In this document: in pieces, positions 31,711-39,660 of the stretch
How positions within the stretch are numbered: position 1 is the first letter of the stretch
Layout: each line of letters opens with the position of its first letter
Assembly: GCA_964483175.1 (NCBI GenBank)
Contig: CAZAAT010000007.1
Location: forward strand, 1-45,345
Reading direction: 5' to 3'
Origin: JAAYHC01 sp964483175
Lineage (GTDB): Bacteria; Bacillota; UBA5301
DNA: 45,345 nt
Made by a program: the position numbers and the translations under genes
The notes under the pieces: model-generated
What the model was told of the DNA's origin: nothing
What the model saw: only the letters and a program-made list of their open reading frames with translations
Database searches by the model: none

Positions 31711-33190
31711 CCGTGACAAACTGTTTGGCCAATGCGCGCTGGTACAATTCGAGGTACGATGCGCTCGATTTGGCCCAGGAGAAGTCTTGGTGCATCGCCT
31801 GTCTGACGAGGTTCGCCCATTCTCCCGGTCGGTCGCGATAGAGGCGTAGTGCCCTCATGATAGCATCCCAGAATGCCTCCGGTGTATAGTCGGTGAAGAC
31901 AAACCCGGTACCATAAGCTGGGTTCTGGGTGTAATCCCTAACGGTATCGGCCAAGCCTCCAGTGGCTCGGACGATCGGAATGGTGCCATAACGCATGCTG
32001 ATTAATTGGCCTAAGCCACAGGGCTCAAAGGCCGAAGGCATCAAAAACAGATCTGATCCGGCATAAATCCGTTGAGCCAGGACCGAATTGAAGTCGATGG
32101 TAGTCGAAACCTTGCTCGGGTATTGGCGAGCGAAATTTTTGAGCATCTCTTCATAATACGGATCTCCCTCCCCGAGAAAGACCAGCTGTACTTCTTCGGC
32201 CAGGAGCCGCTCGATGATTGGCGGAAAGAGATCTAGCCCTTTCTGCGAGACCAGCCTAGATACCAGACCGAAAACTGGGACATCACGGATCGGCAGACCA
32301 ACTTCGTTCTGGAGCGCCGGCTTGTTTTGCTTTTTCAACTCTGCAGTTTGCGGGGAATAGTTTTGGACAATCCGCGGGTCGGTTTCCGGATTGAATTCAT
32401 GATAGTTGATGCCATTAATGATGCCGTACAGATCTTCTTTACGCTGACGCAATAGGCCGTCTAGACCGGCACCATACTCGGGGGTGAGAATTTCGCCGGC
32501 ATAACTTTGGCTTACGGTGTTTATCACATCTGCATAGAGCAGGCCAACTTTCAGGAAATTGAACTGTCCGTAAAACTCGAAGCCTTCTGGTGTAAATAAC
32601 TCGTCGGGGATGCTCAACTCTGGAAGGGTTTCCCGAGGAAAAGTCCCTTGGTATTGAAGGTTGTGGATGGTCACTACAGTAGCGATGCGGCTAAAGAAAT
32701 CGTTTTGTTGGGCTAAGTCATGTAGATAATATGGAATTAGAGCCGACTGCCAATCATTACAGTGAATAAGATCGGGTTTGAACTCAAGCTGTGGCAACAT
32801 TTGCAAGACGGCCTGGCAGAAGAAGCCGAACCGCAGTGCGTCGTCATTGTGAGCATAGATCCCCTCACGGTTGAAAAAATGATGGTTGTCGACCAGATAG
32901 ACCGGGACTTGAGTCTGATAGTGTTTATATTTGGCCTCTAAACTGGTGGCTCTGATAATTGCCGTATGGACTGTGCCACCAATCGTAACCGGGAAATCAG
33001 TGAGATACCTACCGGCAGCAATCTGGCGGTATTTGGGTAACACGACCCGGATATCATGCGCGAACTCACCTTCACCTAGCGTAGCTAGGGCTTTGGGTAA
33101 GGAGCCGGCCACATCGGCTAAACCGCCAACTTTGGCTAAGGGCGCCACTTCTGGTGATACTAGTAGGATTTTGAGTCTTCGATCAAACAC
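31703..33190 (-). CDS. glgA: Glycogen (starch) synthase
   Basis: The 495-residue GT5 enzyme shows KVGGLADVAGSLPKAL (ADP-glucose binding) near the N terminus, IHCNDWQSALIPYYL and FEPCGLGQLISMRYGTIPIVR with TGGLADTV in the C-terminal half. It adds glucose from ADP-glucose to glycogen. GTG 33190 is proposed because a run of six G lies eight bases upstream; TTG 33196 would sit too close to it. That SD-like run forms the distal arm of a hairpin. No glgC or glgB is nearby; glgP lies at 8.6 kb. Confidence 0.93.
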   Translation of the reverse strand: MFDRRLKILLVSPEVAPLAKVGGLADVAGSLPKALATLGEGEFAHDIRVVLPKYRQIAAGRYLTDFPVTIGGTVHTAIIRATSLEAKYKHYQTQVPVYLVDNHHFFNREGIYAHNDDALRFGFFCQAVLQMLPQLEFKPDLIHCNDWQSALIPYYLHDLAQQNDFFSRIATVVTIHNLQYQGTFPRETLPELSIPDELFTPEGFEFYGQFNFLKVGLLYADVINTVSQSYAGEILTPEYGAGLDGLLRQRKEDLYGIINGINYHEFNPETDPRIVQNYSPQTAELKKQNKPALQNEVGLPIRDVPVFGLVSRLVSQKGLDLFPPIIERLLAEEVQLVFLGEGDPYYEEMLKNFARQYPSKVSTTIDFNSVLAQRIYAGSDLFLMPSAFEPCGLGQLISMRYGTIPIVRATGGLADTVRDYTQNPAYGTGFVFTDYTPEAFWDAIMRALRLYRDRPGEWANLVRQAMHQDFSWAKSSASYLELYQRALAKQFVTAN

Positions 33191-33198
33191 AAACAAGA

Positions 33199-33243
33199 CC
33201 CCCCTCGAGCGAATACATCTTAGTGTATCGCTACTCGGGGGGG
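33199..33243 (-). promoter_or_regulatory. Hairpin that includes the glgA SD-like site
   Basis: On the minus strand a run of seven C (33243-33237) and a run of six G (33204-33199) pair, with an additional stem AGCGATACA against TGTATTCGCT. The G run is the only SD-like site for glgA, so folding would hide it. The same structure may also end the aminotransferase transcript, although its T run is poor. Confidence 0.55.
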
Positions 33244-33268
33244 AGTATGTGCAAATACTTGAGTTTAC

Positions 33269-34441
33269 TTAAGACGCAGCGCGGATTAGACCACTGGCGG
33301 CGATCCGGGCGATTGCCTCTTGCAGCACCGTTTCTTTCTGGACTAACCCGATGCGGACATAACCTTGCCCATACTGGCCAAAACCCGAACCTGGGATGAC
33401 CGCGACGCCGGCTTTGTCCATCAGTTGAAAGGTGAAATGGTGGTCATCTTGTCCCTCGGGGACTTTAGCCCACAAGAACATGGTAGCTTTCGATTTATTA
33501 ACCGACCAACCCAGCGAATTTAGACCGGAGACCAACAAATCACGCCGTTTCTGATAGGTCTGAGCGGTTGCTAGAACATAATCCTGCGGGCCAGTGAGTG
33601 CTGCTATGGCGGCTCTTTGCACCGGTTCGAATGGCCCGTAATCAGAGTGGCCTTTCATCTCGCCTAATGCTTGCAGCATCTGAGGGTTACCGACCGCATA
33701 AGCCATCCGGCAGCCAGCCATGTTGAAGGTCTTTGATAACGAGTTAATCTCGATGCCCAGTTCCTTAGCGCCAGGAACTTGCAGAAAGCTTGGCGGACGG
33801 AAACCATCGTAAGCCAGCTCGGAGTAAGCGGCATCATGGAGAACGAGGATAGAGTGGCGACGGGCAAATTCGACCAACTCAGCAAAGAAGTCAAGCTCAA
33901 CTGTGGCTGCTAGCGGATTAGAAGGGAAATTCAGGATGATCATCTTGGCCCGCCCACAAACCTCAGGTGGGATCAGGTCCAGCCTGGGAATGTAATTGTT
34001 CTCGGCAGTTAGTGGCAGCCGATAAATTTCTGCCCCGGCAAGTTGTGGGCCCGCTTGATAAATCGGATAGGCCGGGTCTGGTACGAGCACCAGATCACCC
34101 GGGTTTAATAAGGCCAAGCAAATATTGGCCAAACCCTCTTGTGAACCCAATAACCCCAAAACTTCATTGGCCGGGTTTAAAGTAACCCCGAAGCGCCGTT
34201 CATACCAAAAGGCTACCGCCTGGTTATACTCGGCAGAACACTGAATCGTGTAGCCATAATTGTTCGGATCAGCAACTTCTTGACGAAGTTTTTCGATGAT
34301 ATGCGGGGCCGGAGGCAAATCCGGGCTGCCGATACTCAGGTCAATAATGTGACGGCCCGCCGCTTCCAGCTCACGCTTATGTGCTGCTACAAGAGCAAAA
34401 ATGGTACCGGAAATTTGTTTCAGCCGGTCAGAGCGGTACAT
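33269..34441 (-). CDS. Class I/II aminotransferase (LL-diaminopimelate aminotransferase-like)
   Basis: The 390-residue PLP enzyme has IGSPDLPPAPHIIEKL, VPDPAYPIYQAG, NFPSNPLAATV and the cofactor lysine in NSLSKTFNMAGCRMAY, then GYVRIGLV near the end with the substrate arginine. The sequence is close to the DapL/aspartate-like branch, whose members transaminate LL-diaminopimelate, aspartate or other amino acids. The specific substrate is not clear. The ATG has aggaggaacc directly upstream. It lies between the M14 peptidase gene and glgA on the same strand. Confidence 0.82.
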   Translation of the reverse strand: MYRSDRLKQISGTIFALVAAHKRELEAAGRHIIDLSIGSPDLPPAPHIIEKLRQEVADPNNYGYTIQCSAEYNQAVAFWYERRFGVTLNPANEVLGLLGSQEGLANICLALLNPGDLVLVPDPAYPIYQAGPQLAGAEIYRLPLTAENNYIPRLDLIPPEVCGRAKMIILNFPSNPLAATVELDFFAELVEFARRHSILVLHDAAYSELAYDGFRPPSFLQVPGAKELGIEINSLSKTFNMAGCRMAYAVGNPQMLQALGEMKGHSDYGPFEPVQRAAIAALTGPQDYVLATAQTYQKRRDLLVSGLNSLGWSVNKSKATMFLWAKVPEGQDDHHFTFQLMDKAGVAVIPGSGFGQYGQGYVRIGLVQKETVLQEAIARIAASGLIRAAS

Positions 34442-34535
34442 TTTGGTTCCTCCTTCTGATTTTAGGGTAAATATTATAGTCTATTCTGAGTAACTTAGCT
34501 ACATCCTTCATTTATTTTGGGTTTGCCTAATTGGT

Positions 34536-35447
34536 TCACGGTAGCACGAATGTCGGCAACATAGCCAGTAAGGTTAGGTTTTTGCGCCAAATCGAATCAA
34601 AGGCGGCCAGTGACAACGGATTAATCCCCCGGCCTACTTCAATGGTAAAGCCGGGGCGCCTAAATTCATGTATAAACCAATCCTTAAGACCGCCGGACCC
34701 GGCAACACGAGGATTCGAAGCGATCAGAGAGTACCCGGAGACCCTGGAGAGCTCCCGAGCAATTCTTCTTGCCTCGGGGGGAGCTTCATGGTGATAATCC
34801 CAGTAAATAACTTCTCCTTGGGAGTGGTAACAGACTAACAGTTCCGGCTTGAGAGCACGGATAAAGTTAGCCACCGCCCTACTTTCAGGCTCGGATTCTG
34901 GGAAATTGCCGGCAAAGTATTTTGGGGCTGGAGATTTTGGACCGCGCTGGTAGGCTTGATGCCAGTCTGCCCGATACTGGCGATTAAGGTCAACCCCACG
35001 AATATTGGCTTTCCAGGTTCGGAAGTCGGTACGACCATAGTTCCATTTGATCAAGTCGGTATGGAGTCTAGCGGGGATTGCCCGCAGGTTCTTACGGGCT
35101 AATGATACACCATCCGGATTGACCAAGGGGGTTACCCAGATTGAAACCTGGCTGTAGTGGTCACCTATTTTAACGCCTCCCAAACTAGTAGCAGATTTGA
35201 CAGCCTCGAGATAAGCCTGGCAAAAGTGGACTAACAGAGCAGCGGTTAGCCACTCACAACCATGGTGTGCTCCGGTCAGGTAAACCGAGCGTGACCCAGC
35301 GCCAAGCCGTATCGTCCAGAGTTCTAAGCCTAATACTGATCTTCCGATACTCATCAGTTGGCAATTAAAGGCTGATGCTAATTCATGTAGCCGAGCTGTG
35401 ATTTCGAGATATCCCAGATTAGCCGGATGTTTTCCCAGGCGTAGCAA
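34536..35447 (-). CDS. M14-family zinc carboxypeptidase, cytoplasmic
   Basis: The 303-residue peptidase has the metal ligands HGCE in GAHHGCEW and His in CYHSQGEVIYWD, the NPDGV loop, VDLNRQYRADW and the catalytic glutamate in TIEVGRG. Relatives such as YqgT/Gld cleave gamma-D-glutamyl-meso-diaminopimelate peptides from cell-wall fragments. No signal peptide or LysM domain is present, which fits peptide recycling in the cytoplasm. TTG 35447 is the start, with aggtggg upstream. That SD site is part of the terminator hairpin of the rubrerythrin gene. Confidence 0.85.
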   Translation of the reverse strand: MLRLGKHPANLGYLEITARLHELASAFNCQLMSIGRSVLGLELWTIRLGAGSRSVYLTGAHHGCEWLTAALLVHFCQAYLEAVKSATSLGGVKIGDHYSQVSIWVTPLVNPDGVSLARKNLRAIPARLHTDLIKWNYGRTDFRTWKANIRGVDLNRQYRADWHQAYQRGPKSPAPKYFAGNFPESEPESRAVANFIRALKPELLVCYHSQGEVIYWDYHHEAPPEARRIARELSRVSGYSLIASNPRVAGSGGLKDWFIHEFRRPGFTIEVGRGINPLSLAAFDSIWRKNLTLLAMLPTFVLP

Positions 35448-35478
35448 AATAGCCCACCTCTTTCTTTGGTGGGCTATT
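35448..35478 (-). terminator. Intrinsic terminator after rubrerythrin
   Basis: Perfect 11-bp arms (35448-35458 and 35468-35478) with a 9-base loop are followed by TTTTGCT on the minus strand. The hairpin ends the rubrerythrin transcript, and one arm contains the SD site of the M14 gene. Confidence 0.75.
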
Positions 35479-35508
35479 ATATGCCGAAGTAAGTTGTTTT
35501 GTTTTGAC

Positions 35509-36057
35509 TTAGTAGTTCTCGGCCATTACCTCGTAATGGGATTGGGGATGGAAACAAGCCGGGCACTCTTCAGGAGCGGTAGTGCCTTCATGGATGTATC
35601 CGCAATTACGGCATCTCCATTTGACCGGAGTGTCTTTCTTAAAGACGGTACCGTTTTCGAGGTTGGCGAGCAGGGCTTTGAACCGTTTCTCATGCTCCTC
35701 TTCAACCTCACCGACTTCGCGGAAAAAGTCTGCAATTTGATGGAACCCTTCTTTTCTGGCCACCTCTTCGAATTCCTTGTACATTATGGTGTACTCGTAA
35801 TTTTCGCCATTGATGGCATCTTGTAAGTTGGCTTTGGTATCACCGATACCCTGGAGAAACTTATACGCGCTTTTCGCGTGTTCCTTTTCGTTGTCAGCAG
35901 TCTCTAAAAAAATACCAGCGATCTGCTCGTACCCTTCTTTTTTTGCAACTGCGGCATAATAGGTATATTTATTACGCGCTTGAGACTCTCCGGCGAAAGC
36001 AGCCTTTAGGTTCTTTTCGGTTTCAGTATTGGCCAAACCCTCAACTTTGAAATCCAT
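35509..36057 (-). CDS. Rubrerythrin
   Basis: The 182-residue protein has the diiron four-helix domain (LKAAFAGESQARNKYTYYA, ETADNEKEHAKSAYKF, GEVEEEHEKRFKALL) and a C-terminal rubredoxin domain (CRNCGYIHEG, CPACFHP). It reduces hydrogen peroxide to water in anaerobes. ATG 36057 is chosen, after gggaggtaagcaa; a second ATG upstream overlaps the SD site. A PerR-like palindrome lies at 36081-36103, so peroxide induction is likely. No partner reductase gene is adjacent. Confidence 0.95.
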   Translation of the reverse strand: MDFKVEGLANTETEKNLKAAFAGESQARNKYTYYAAVAKKEGYEQIAGIFLETADNEKEHAKSAYKFLQGIGDTKANLQDAINGENYEYTIMYKEFEEVARKEGFHQIADFFREVGEVEEEHEKRFKALLANLENGTVFKKDTPVKWRCRNCGYIHEGTTAPEECPACFHPQSHYEVMAENY

Positions 36058-36080
36058 TTGCTTACCTCCCATTTAGTTTA

Positions 36081-36103
36081 TTAATAGTAATTATTACTAA
36101 TAA
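36081..36103. promoter_or_regulatory. PerR/Fur-type palindrome upstream of rubrerythrin
   Basis: The palindrome is centred on 36092, with ten of eleven base pairs matching on each side. Its core TAGTAATTATTACTA agrees at 11 of 14 specified positions with the PerR box TTATAATNATTATAA. It lies 24 bases before the rubrerythrin start codon, a good operator position. Confidence 0.6.
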
Positions 36104-36197
36104 TACTCCATGCTTATACAATTTCCTGCTAGTATTAGTAAATATGTGCAAAATATTTATTTGGAAGCAATATCTCTGTCAAAATTGCTCCGCAGGC

Positions 36198-36226
36198 TGA
36201 ACCTTTTCGAGCTTAGACCCGTCTAA
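36198..36226 (+). promoter_or_regulatory. ECF-type promoter upstream of the sigma gene
   Basis: TGAACC (36198-36203) and GTCTAA (36221-36226) are 17 bases apart, the usual layout of ECF promoters (AAC at -35, GTC at -10). Transcription would begin near 36233, which is compatible with the TTG start at 36260 and not with an upstream start. Autoregulation is the likely reading. Confidence 0.65.
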
Positions 36227-36259
36227 GGTATGCGGAAGCGATGGGTAAGGAGGTCCGTG

Positions 36260-36796
36260 TTGAACGAGCCGGAGCGAGAATTGGTGATTAAAGCCCGTAA
36301 GGGAGATGCGATGGCTTTTGGTGTTTTAGCCCAAAAGTACGGTCCCCGAGTATATGGTGCTGTATTGCTGATGGTGCGAAACCCCCAGGACGCAGAGGAC
36401 ATTGTGCAAGAAGCCTTTCTAAAAGCGCTGCGTAACATCGGCAAATTTCGTCAGGAGGCCTCTTTTGGAACCTGGCTCCAGCGGATCGCTTATAACCTGG
36501 CCTATGATCTGCTGCGCAAAAGGCGGGAGATACCGGGTAGTGATCTTTTGCTGCTAAAAACCCCCATCGACCCAGGTACACCCGATACTCTTGATCGCCT
36601 CGAACTCATGCAGGCCCTAGCGGTTTTAAGTCCAGAGATGCGAGCCGTTGTGGTGCTTAGGCATGGTGAAGATCTCAGTATTCAAGAGATTGCTGATGTT
36701 CTGAAAATCCCGACCGGGACGGTCAAAAGCAGATTGTATAACGGATACCGGCGTTTGCGCGACGAATTGACGCGGTTAAGGGAGGAACAAAAATGA
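36260..36796 (+). CDS. ECF sigma factor (sigma-W-like)
   Basis: The 178-residue protein has sigma region 2 (FGVLAQKYGPRVYGAV, then NPQDAEDIVQEAFLKAL, FGTWLQRIAYNLAYDLLRK) and region 4 (EMRAVVVLRHGEDLS, IQEIADVLKIPTGTVKSRLY). It lacks regions 1 and 3, as expected for extracytoplasmic-function sigma factors. TTG 36260 is the start, with aaggaggt upstream. Its stop overlaps the anti-sigma start by 4 bases. It would direct RNA polymerase to promoters like the one at 36198. Confidence 0.92.
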   Translation: MNEPERELVIKARKGDAMAFGVLAQKYGPRVYGAVLLMVRNPQDAEDIVQEAFLKALRNIGKFRQEASFGTWLQRIAYNLAYDLLRKRREIPGSDLLLLKTPIDPGTPDTLDRLELMQALAVLSPEMRAVVVLRHGEDLSIQEIADVLKIPTGTVKSRLYNGYRRLRDELTRLREEQK

Positions 36797-37455
36797 AATC
36801 ACACCTTGATTTTATGAAGCTTAATGAATACCTGGATAAGCAGTTAAATAAGGATGAAATAGAAGTGGTACGGGCTCACCTGGAAAACTGTGAGCGCTGC
36901 CAGCGTGAGCTGGTACAAATCACAAATTTTCGCGAGGCGCTGACAAAGCATTTAGATGAAGTTCTAAAAGAAGTTTCTCCGGAGAGCGGCTGGCCTGAGC
37001 GGCTAATGCGCCGTTATGCGCGCAGCCGGCAGCGTACGAAGCAAAGTCGTTGGGCCTGGGCGGCTAATCCGCGGTATCGTCAGGCAATTGCCCTTGGCGC
37101 GGTTGCCTTGCTTTTGGTAGTGTTATACCTGCCTTTGGAAAAGCGAGTGCCCTCACAACAACAGGATCAGGTTGAGAGGTTTGTAAACCCAGAGAGCTTT
37201 CCGAGTCCAGAAAAAGAGCTAAGATTGTTTGGGCTTGACCAACGGAGCGAACCAGATCTCGAAATGGTCCAACCCGATCAGGTCAAAGTGTTTTCTTCTG
37301 ACGATCCTGCTGAGGTCGAGCGCGTTCTCGAAGCGCTTCAGAAGGCTAATCTCAGACCGGTTCGGCGGGGGAAAGAAGTTTTGGTTGACCGGATCAATCA
37401 GACTGAGGCGGAGGCGGTAATCAGAAAAATCACCAAACAGGGGGGATCGGGATGA
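36793..37455 (+). CDS. Membrane anti-sigma factor with zinc-finger domain
   Basis: The 220-residue protein has an N-terminal zinc-finger-type anti-sigma domain (VVRAHLENCERCQREL, with the HxxxCxxC motif) and one membrane helix around residues 95-115 (AIALGAVALLLVVLYLPL). The extracytoplasmic part is acidic and glutamine-rich and ends in a small domain that may sense an envelope signal. It would bind the adjacent sigma factor until cleaved or inactivated. It overlaps both neighbours by 4 bases. Confidence 0.88.
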   Translation: MKSHLDFMKLNEYLDKQLNKDEIEVVRAHLENCERCQRELVQITNFREALTKHLDEVLKEVSPESGWPERLMRRYARSRQRTKQSRWAWAANPRYRQAIALGAVALLLVVLYLPLEKRVPSQQQDQVERFVNPESFPSPEKELRLFGLDQRSEPDLEMVQPDQVKVFSSDDPAEVERVLEALQKANLRPVRRGKEVLVDRINQTEAEAVIRKITKQGGSG

Positions 37456-38846
37456 TCGTGCGAAATATATTGGCAAGGTGGGTGATAGGGATTGTGACCG
37501 GCATTATCATGAGTATTATCAACCCGGTAGTATCTGCTGATGGTCAAATATTGTCTGACGGTTCCGATTTTAAGGGTTACTATATTACCAGTAAGGCCGA
37601 GTGGGAGAAGATCAAAACAGAGTTGCCGCTCGATCAGGCAGCTCGGGCTTTGAATCCAAATTTCGCTAAAACGGCGCTAATTGTAGTGTCATGGGGAGAA
37701 AAACCATCGGCAGGCTACACCATTACGATTAAAGATATAGTTGTTGAAGCTGAAATCGCTACGGTCAAGGTGGAGCTAACCTCACCTACGCCAGGGGAGT
37801 TCACCGCTTCGGTACTCACCTATCCGGTGGATGTTCAAGTCGTCGATCTGGCGAAAATGGCCGACGTTACCCGGGTGATATTTCGAGATCTCAAGGGAGT
37901 AGAGTTAGCCGAAATCAAGCTGACTCCGCCGCAGAAGCACACGGTGCAGAGTGGTGAAAGCTTGTGGCAGATTGCGAAGGCCTTTGGTCGGCGAACCCAA
38001 GAACAAATTATGGATTTTGTCCATCAAGTATTAGTTTGGAATGCTCTCGATGAGGTGGATTCGCTCAAACCGGGGCAGCAATTGGTCGTTCCGGGTAGGG
38101 TCGACACCCAGGATTGGTCGGAACTTGAAGAAGTGATATTTACTGCGTTAAGAGAAAGTATTAGTCCGGATGTAATCGGTTATGGCTTTAGTAAGGGTTC
38201 AGCCGTCGATTGCCCTGAGCCGGTCGTCTGGGTTCTGGCGGCCTCGGCGCGGACTACCACCTTAAAACAGGCAATTATTAAGAACGGAGCTTCTCCCCAA
38301 ATTGACAATATCCAGGATGTGGTCAGCTATACAGCAACCGGCCCGTGGGTGAAAAATGCCAACAATGAGATCGTTGCCGATGTACGCGAGGTCTCTGGGG
38401 CAGGTGTAGTTAACTACTTATCATTATCTCCGGATGGCAAATATCTGGCAGTAGCAGCGCGGGGCTATGAGAATCTCTTGCTGGTCTGGGATTTTTTAGC
38501 TCAAGAGTTTCGCGAGATTGCACGCTACCCAAATGAATTGGTCTCCAAAATTGCGTGGTCAGCCGATTCGCAGCAAATGGCGGTAGAACTAGCTGGAGCA
38601 TGGGGCCGCACTCGGCTCGTGGGATATGATGCAGCGGGAGCGCGATTGGAGTGGGCTCTACAAGAGAGGTGGCCGACCGGGTACAATTTGGCTGATCCAC
38701 GTTGGCTCGGGACAAGACCTGTGCTGAGCTTTCAAGTACAAGCAGCGGGGTTGGCCATGACCGCCGGAGAGCTAACCGGCAGATGGCTCTTTGATCCTGC
38801 CGATGGTTCTCTGCGGCCTGCGGAAAGCGCGGGAGGGCTGTTGTAA
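37452..38846 (+). CDS. Exported PrcB-like/LysM/propeller protein of the ECF operon
   Basis: The 464-residue protein has an N-terminal signal or anchor helix (WVIGIVTGIIMSIINPVV), a PrcB-like domain (about residues 76-150: GEKPSAGYTITIKDIV and VLTYPVDVQV), a LysM domain (163-215: HTVQSGESLWQIAKAF, KPGQQLVVPG) and a C-terminal region with beta-propeller-like repeats (LSLSPDGKYLAVAAR, IAWSADSQQMAVELAG). LysM binds peptidoglycan glycan. The combination fits an envelope sensor or effector of the sigma system. Overlap with the anti-sigma gene (4 bases) supports co-expression. Confidence 0.75.
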   Translation: MIVRNILARWVIGIVTGIIMSIINPVVSADGQILSDGSDFKGYYITSKAEWEKIKTELPLDQAARALNPNFAKTALIVVSWGEKPSAGYTITIKDIVVEAEIATVKVELTSPTPGEFTASVLTYPVDVQVVDLAKMADVTRVIFRDLKGVELAEIKLTPPQKHTVQSGESLWQIAKAFGRRTQEQIMDFVHQVLVWNALDEVDSLKPGQQLVVPGRVDTQDWSELEEVIFTALRESISPDVIGYGFSKGSAVDCPEPVVWVLAASARTTTLKQAIIKNGASPQIDNIQDVVSYTATGPWVKNANNEIVADVREVSGAGVVNYLSLSPDGKYLAVAARGYENLLLVWDFLAQEFREIARYPNELVSKIAWSADSQQMAVELAGAWGRTRLVGYDAAGARLEWALQERWPTGYNLADPRWLGTRPVLSFQVQAAGLAMTAGELTGRWLFDPADGSLRPAESAGGLL

Positions 38847-38869
38847 GTAAACCATGTTTGTGGTACCAT
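38841..38869 (+). promoter_or_regulatory. Possible promoter giving a leaderless tadA mRNA
   Basis: TTGTAA (38841-38846) and TACCAT (38864-38869) are 17 bases apart. Transcription would start within a base or two of the GTG at 38877, and no SD site is visible there. Both boxes match only four of six bases, so the call is tentative. Confidence 0.35.
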
Positions 38870-38876
38870 AAGTGAT

Positions 38877-39329
38877 GTGAAGAATGCTGATGTCATATTC
38901 ATGCAGGCTGCCTTAAAAGAGGCGGAGCTCGCCTATGATCTGGGTGAGATTCCGATCGGTGCAGTGATCACCTTACACGGAGAAATTATCGGTCGAGGGT
39001 ACAATCTCAAGGAAACCCTAAACGACCCGACCCTCCATGCGGAAATTGTGGCAGTGCGAGATGCGGCAGAACGGTTGGGGACTTGGCGATTGACCGGTAC
39101 CACAATCTATGTTACAATAGAGCCTTGCCCGATGTGTGCTGGAGCGCTAGTGCAAGCTCGGGTTAAACGGCTGGTCTATGGGGCGGATGACCCCAAGGCA
39201 GGCGCAGTTGGTTCGCTGATGGATTTGGTGCGCGACCCCCGGCTCAATCACCGGATTGAGGTAACCAGGGGGATCTTGGCTGAGGAGTCCAGACAGATTT
39301 TACAACGGTTTTTCACTAAGATTCGCTAA
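38877..39329 (+). CDS. tadA: tRNA adenosine(34) deaminase TadA
   Basis: The 150-residue zinc deaminase shows HAEIVAVRDA (ligand and proton shuttle glutamate) and PCPMCAGALVQARV (two cysteine ligands), then YGADDPKAGAVGSL, the TadA-specific segment. It converts A34 of tRNA-Arg(ACG) to inosine. GTG 38877 is taken as the start; ATG 38904 is possible, as neither has an SD site. It is followed by two tRNA-Ser genes and the SRP RNA, the same neighbourhood as in Bacillus. Confidence 0.94.
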   Translation: MKNADVIFMQAALKEAELAYDLGEIPIGAVITLHGEIIGRGYNLKETLNDPTLHAEIVAVRDAAERLGTWRLTGTTIYVTIEPCPMCAGALVQARVKRLVYGADDPKAGAVGSLMDLVRDPRLNHRIEVTRGILAEESRQILQRFFTKIR

Positions 39330-39331
39330 GC

Positions 39332-39425
39332 GGAGAGGTGGCAGAGTTGGTCGATAGCGCTCGCCTCGAAAGCGAGTAGGTGGGCAGCCCCCGCCTCGCG
39401 GGTTCGAATCCCGCCCTCTCCGCCA
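39332..39425 (+). tRNA. tRNA-Ser (anticodon CGA)
   Basis: The 94-base gene has acceptor arms GGAGAGG and CCTCTCC, discriminator G and an encoded CCA. The anticodon stem CTCGC/GCGAG holds loop CTCGAAA, anticodon CGA (reads UCG). The long variable arm and TTCGAAT loop are typical of serine tRNA. Confidence 0.95.
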
Positions 39426-39489
39426 GATAAATTGGGTAGCGCTGGTCTGGAATCTCCAATATTTCGGTAGAAGAATAAAAAATTAGGTT

Positions 39490-39517
39490 TTGCTAAACCG
39501 CGTTTTTTTGGTATAAT
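39490..39517 (+). promoter_or_regulatory. Sigma-A promoter before the second tRNA-Ser
   Basis: TTGCTA (39490-39495) and TATAAT (39512-39517) with a 16-base spacer and an extended TGG motif before the -10 box. It probably drives tRNA-Ser(GGA) and the SRP RNA. Confidence 0.65.
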
Positions 39518-39553
39518 ACACTATGTCTTACGCTAACAAGTAAAAACTTTCGC

Positions 39554-39643
39554 GGAGAGATGGCCGAGTGGTCGAAGGCGCACGCCTGGAGAGCGTGTAT
39601 CGGGGTTCCTCGATCGTGGGTTCAAATCCCACTCTCTCCGCCA
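39554..39643 (+). tRNA. tRNA-Ser (anticodon GGA)
   Basis: The 90-base gene has acceptor arms GGAGAGA and TCTCTCC, discriminator G and encoded CCA. The anticodon stem CACGC/GCGTG holds loop CTGGAGA with anticodon GGA (reads UCC and UCU). A long variable arm confirms serine. Confidence 0.95.
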
Positions 39644-39660
39644 TTTTATCTGTATAGTTT

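Noticed and set aside
35398..35826. Open frame of 142 codons on the plus strand across rubrerythrin
   Set aside because: Antisense to well-supported rubrerythrin and its terminator; no SD site or family match.
39332..39643. Selenocysteine tRNA
   Set aside because: Both long-variable-arm tRNAs have serine anticodons (CGA and GGA) and normal 7-bp acceptor stems.
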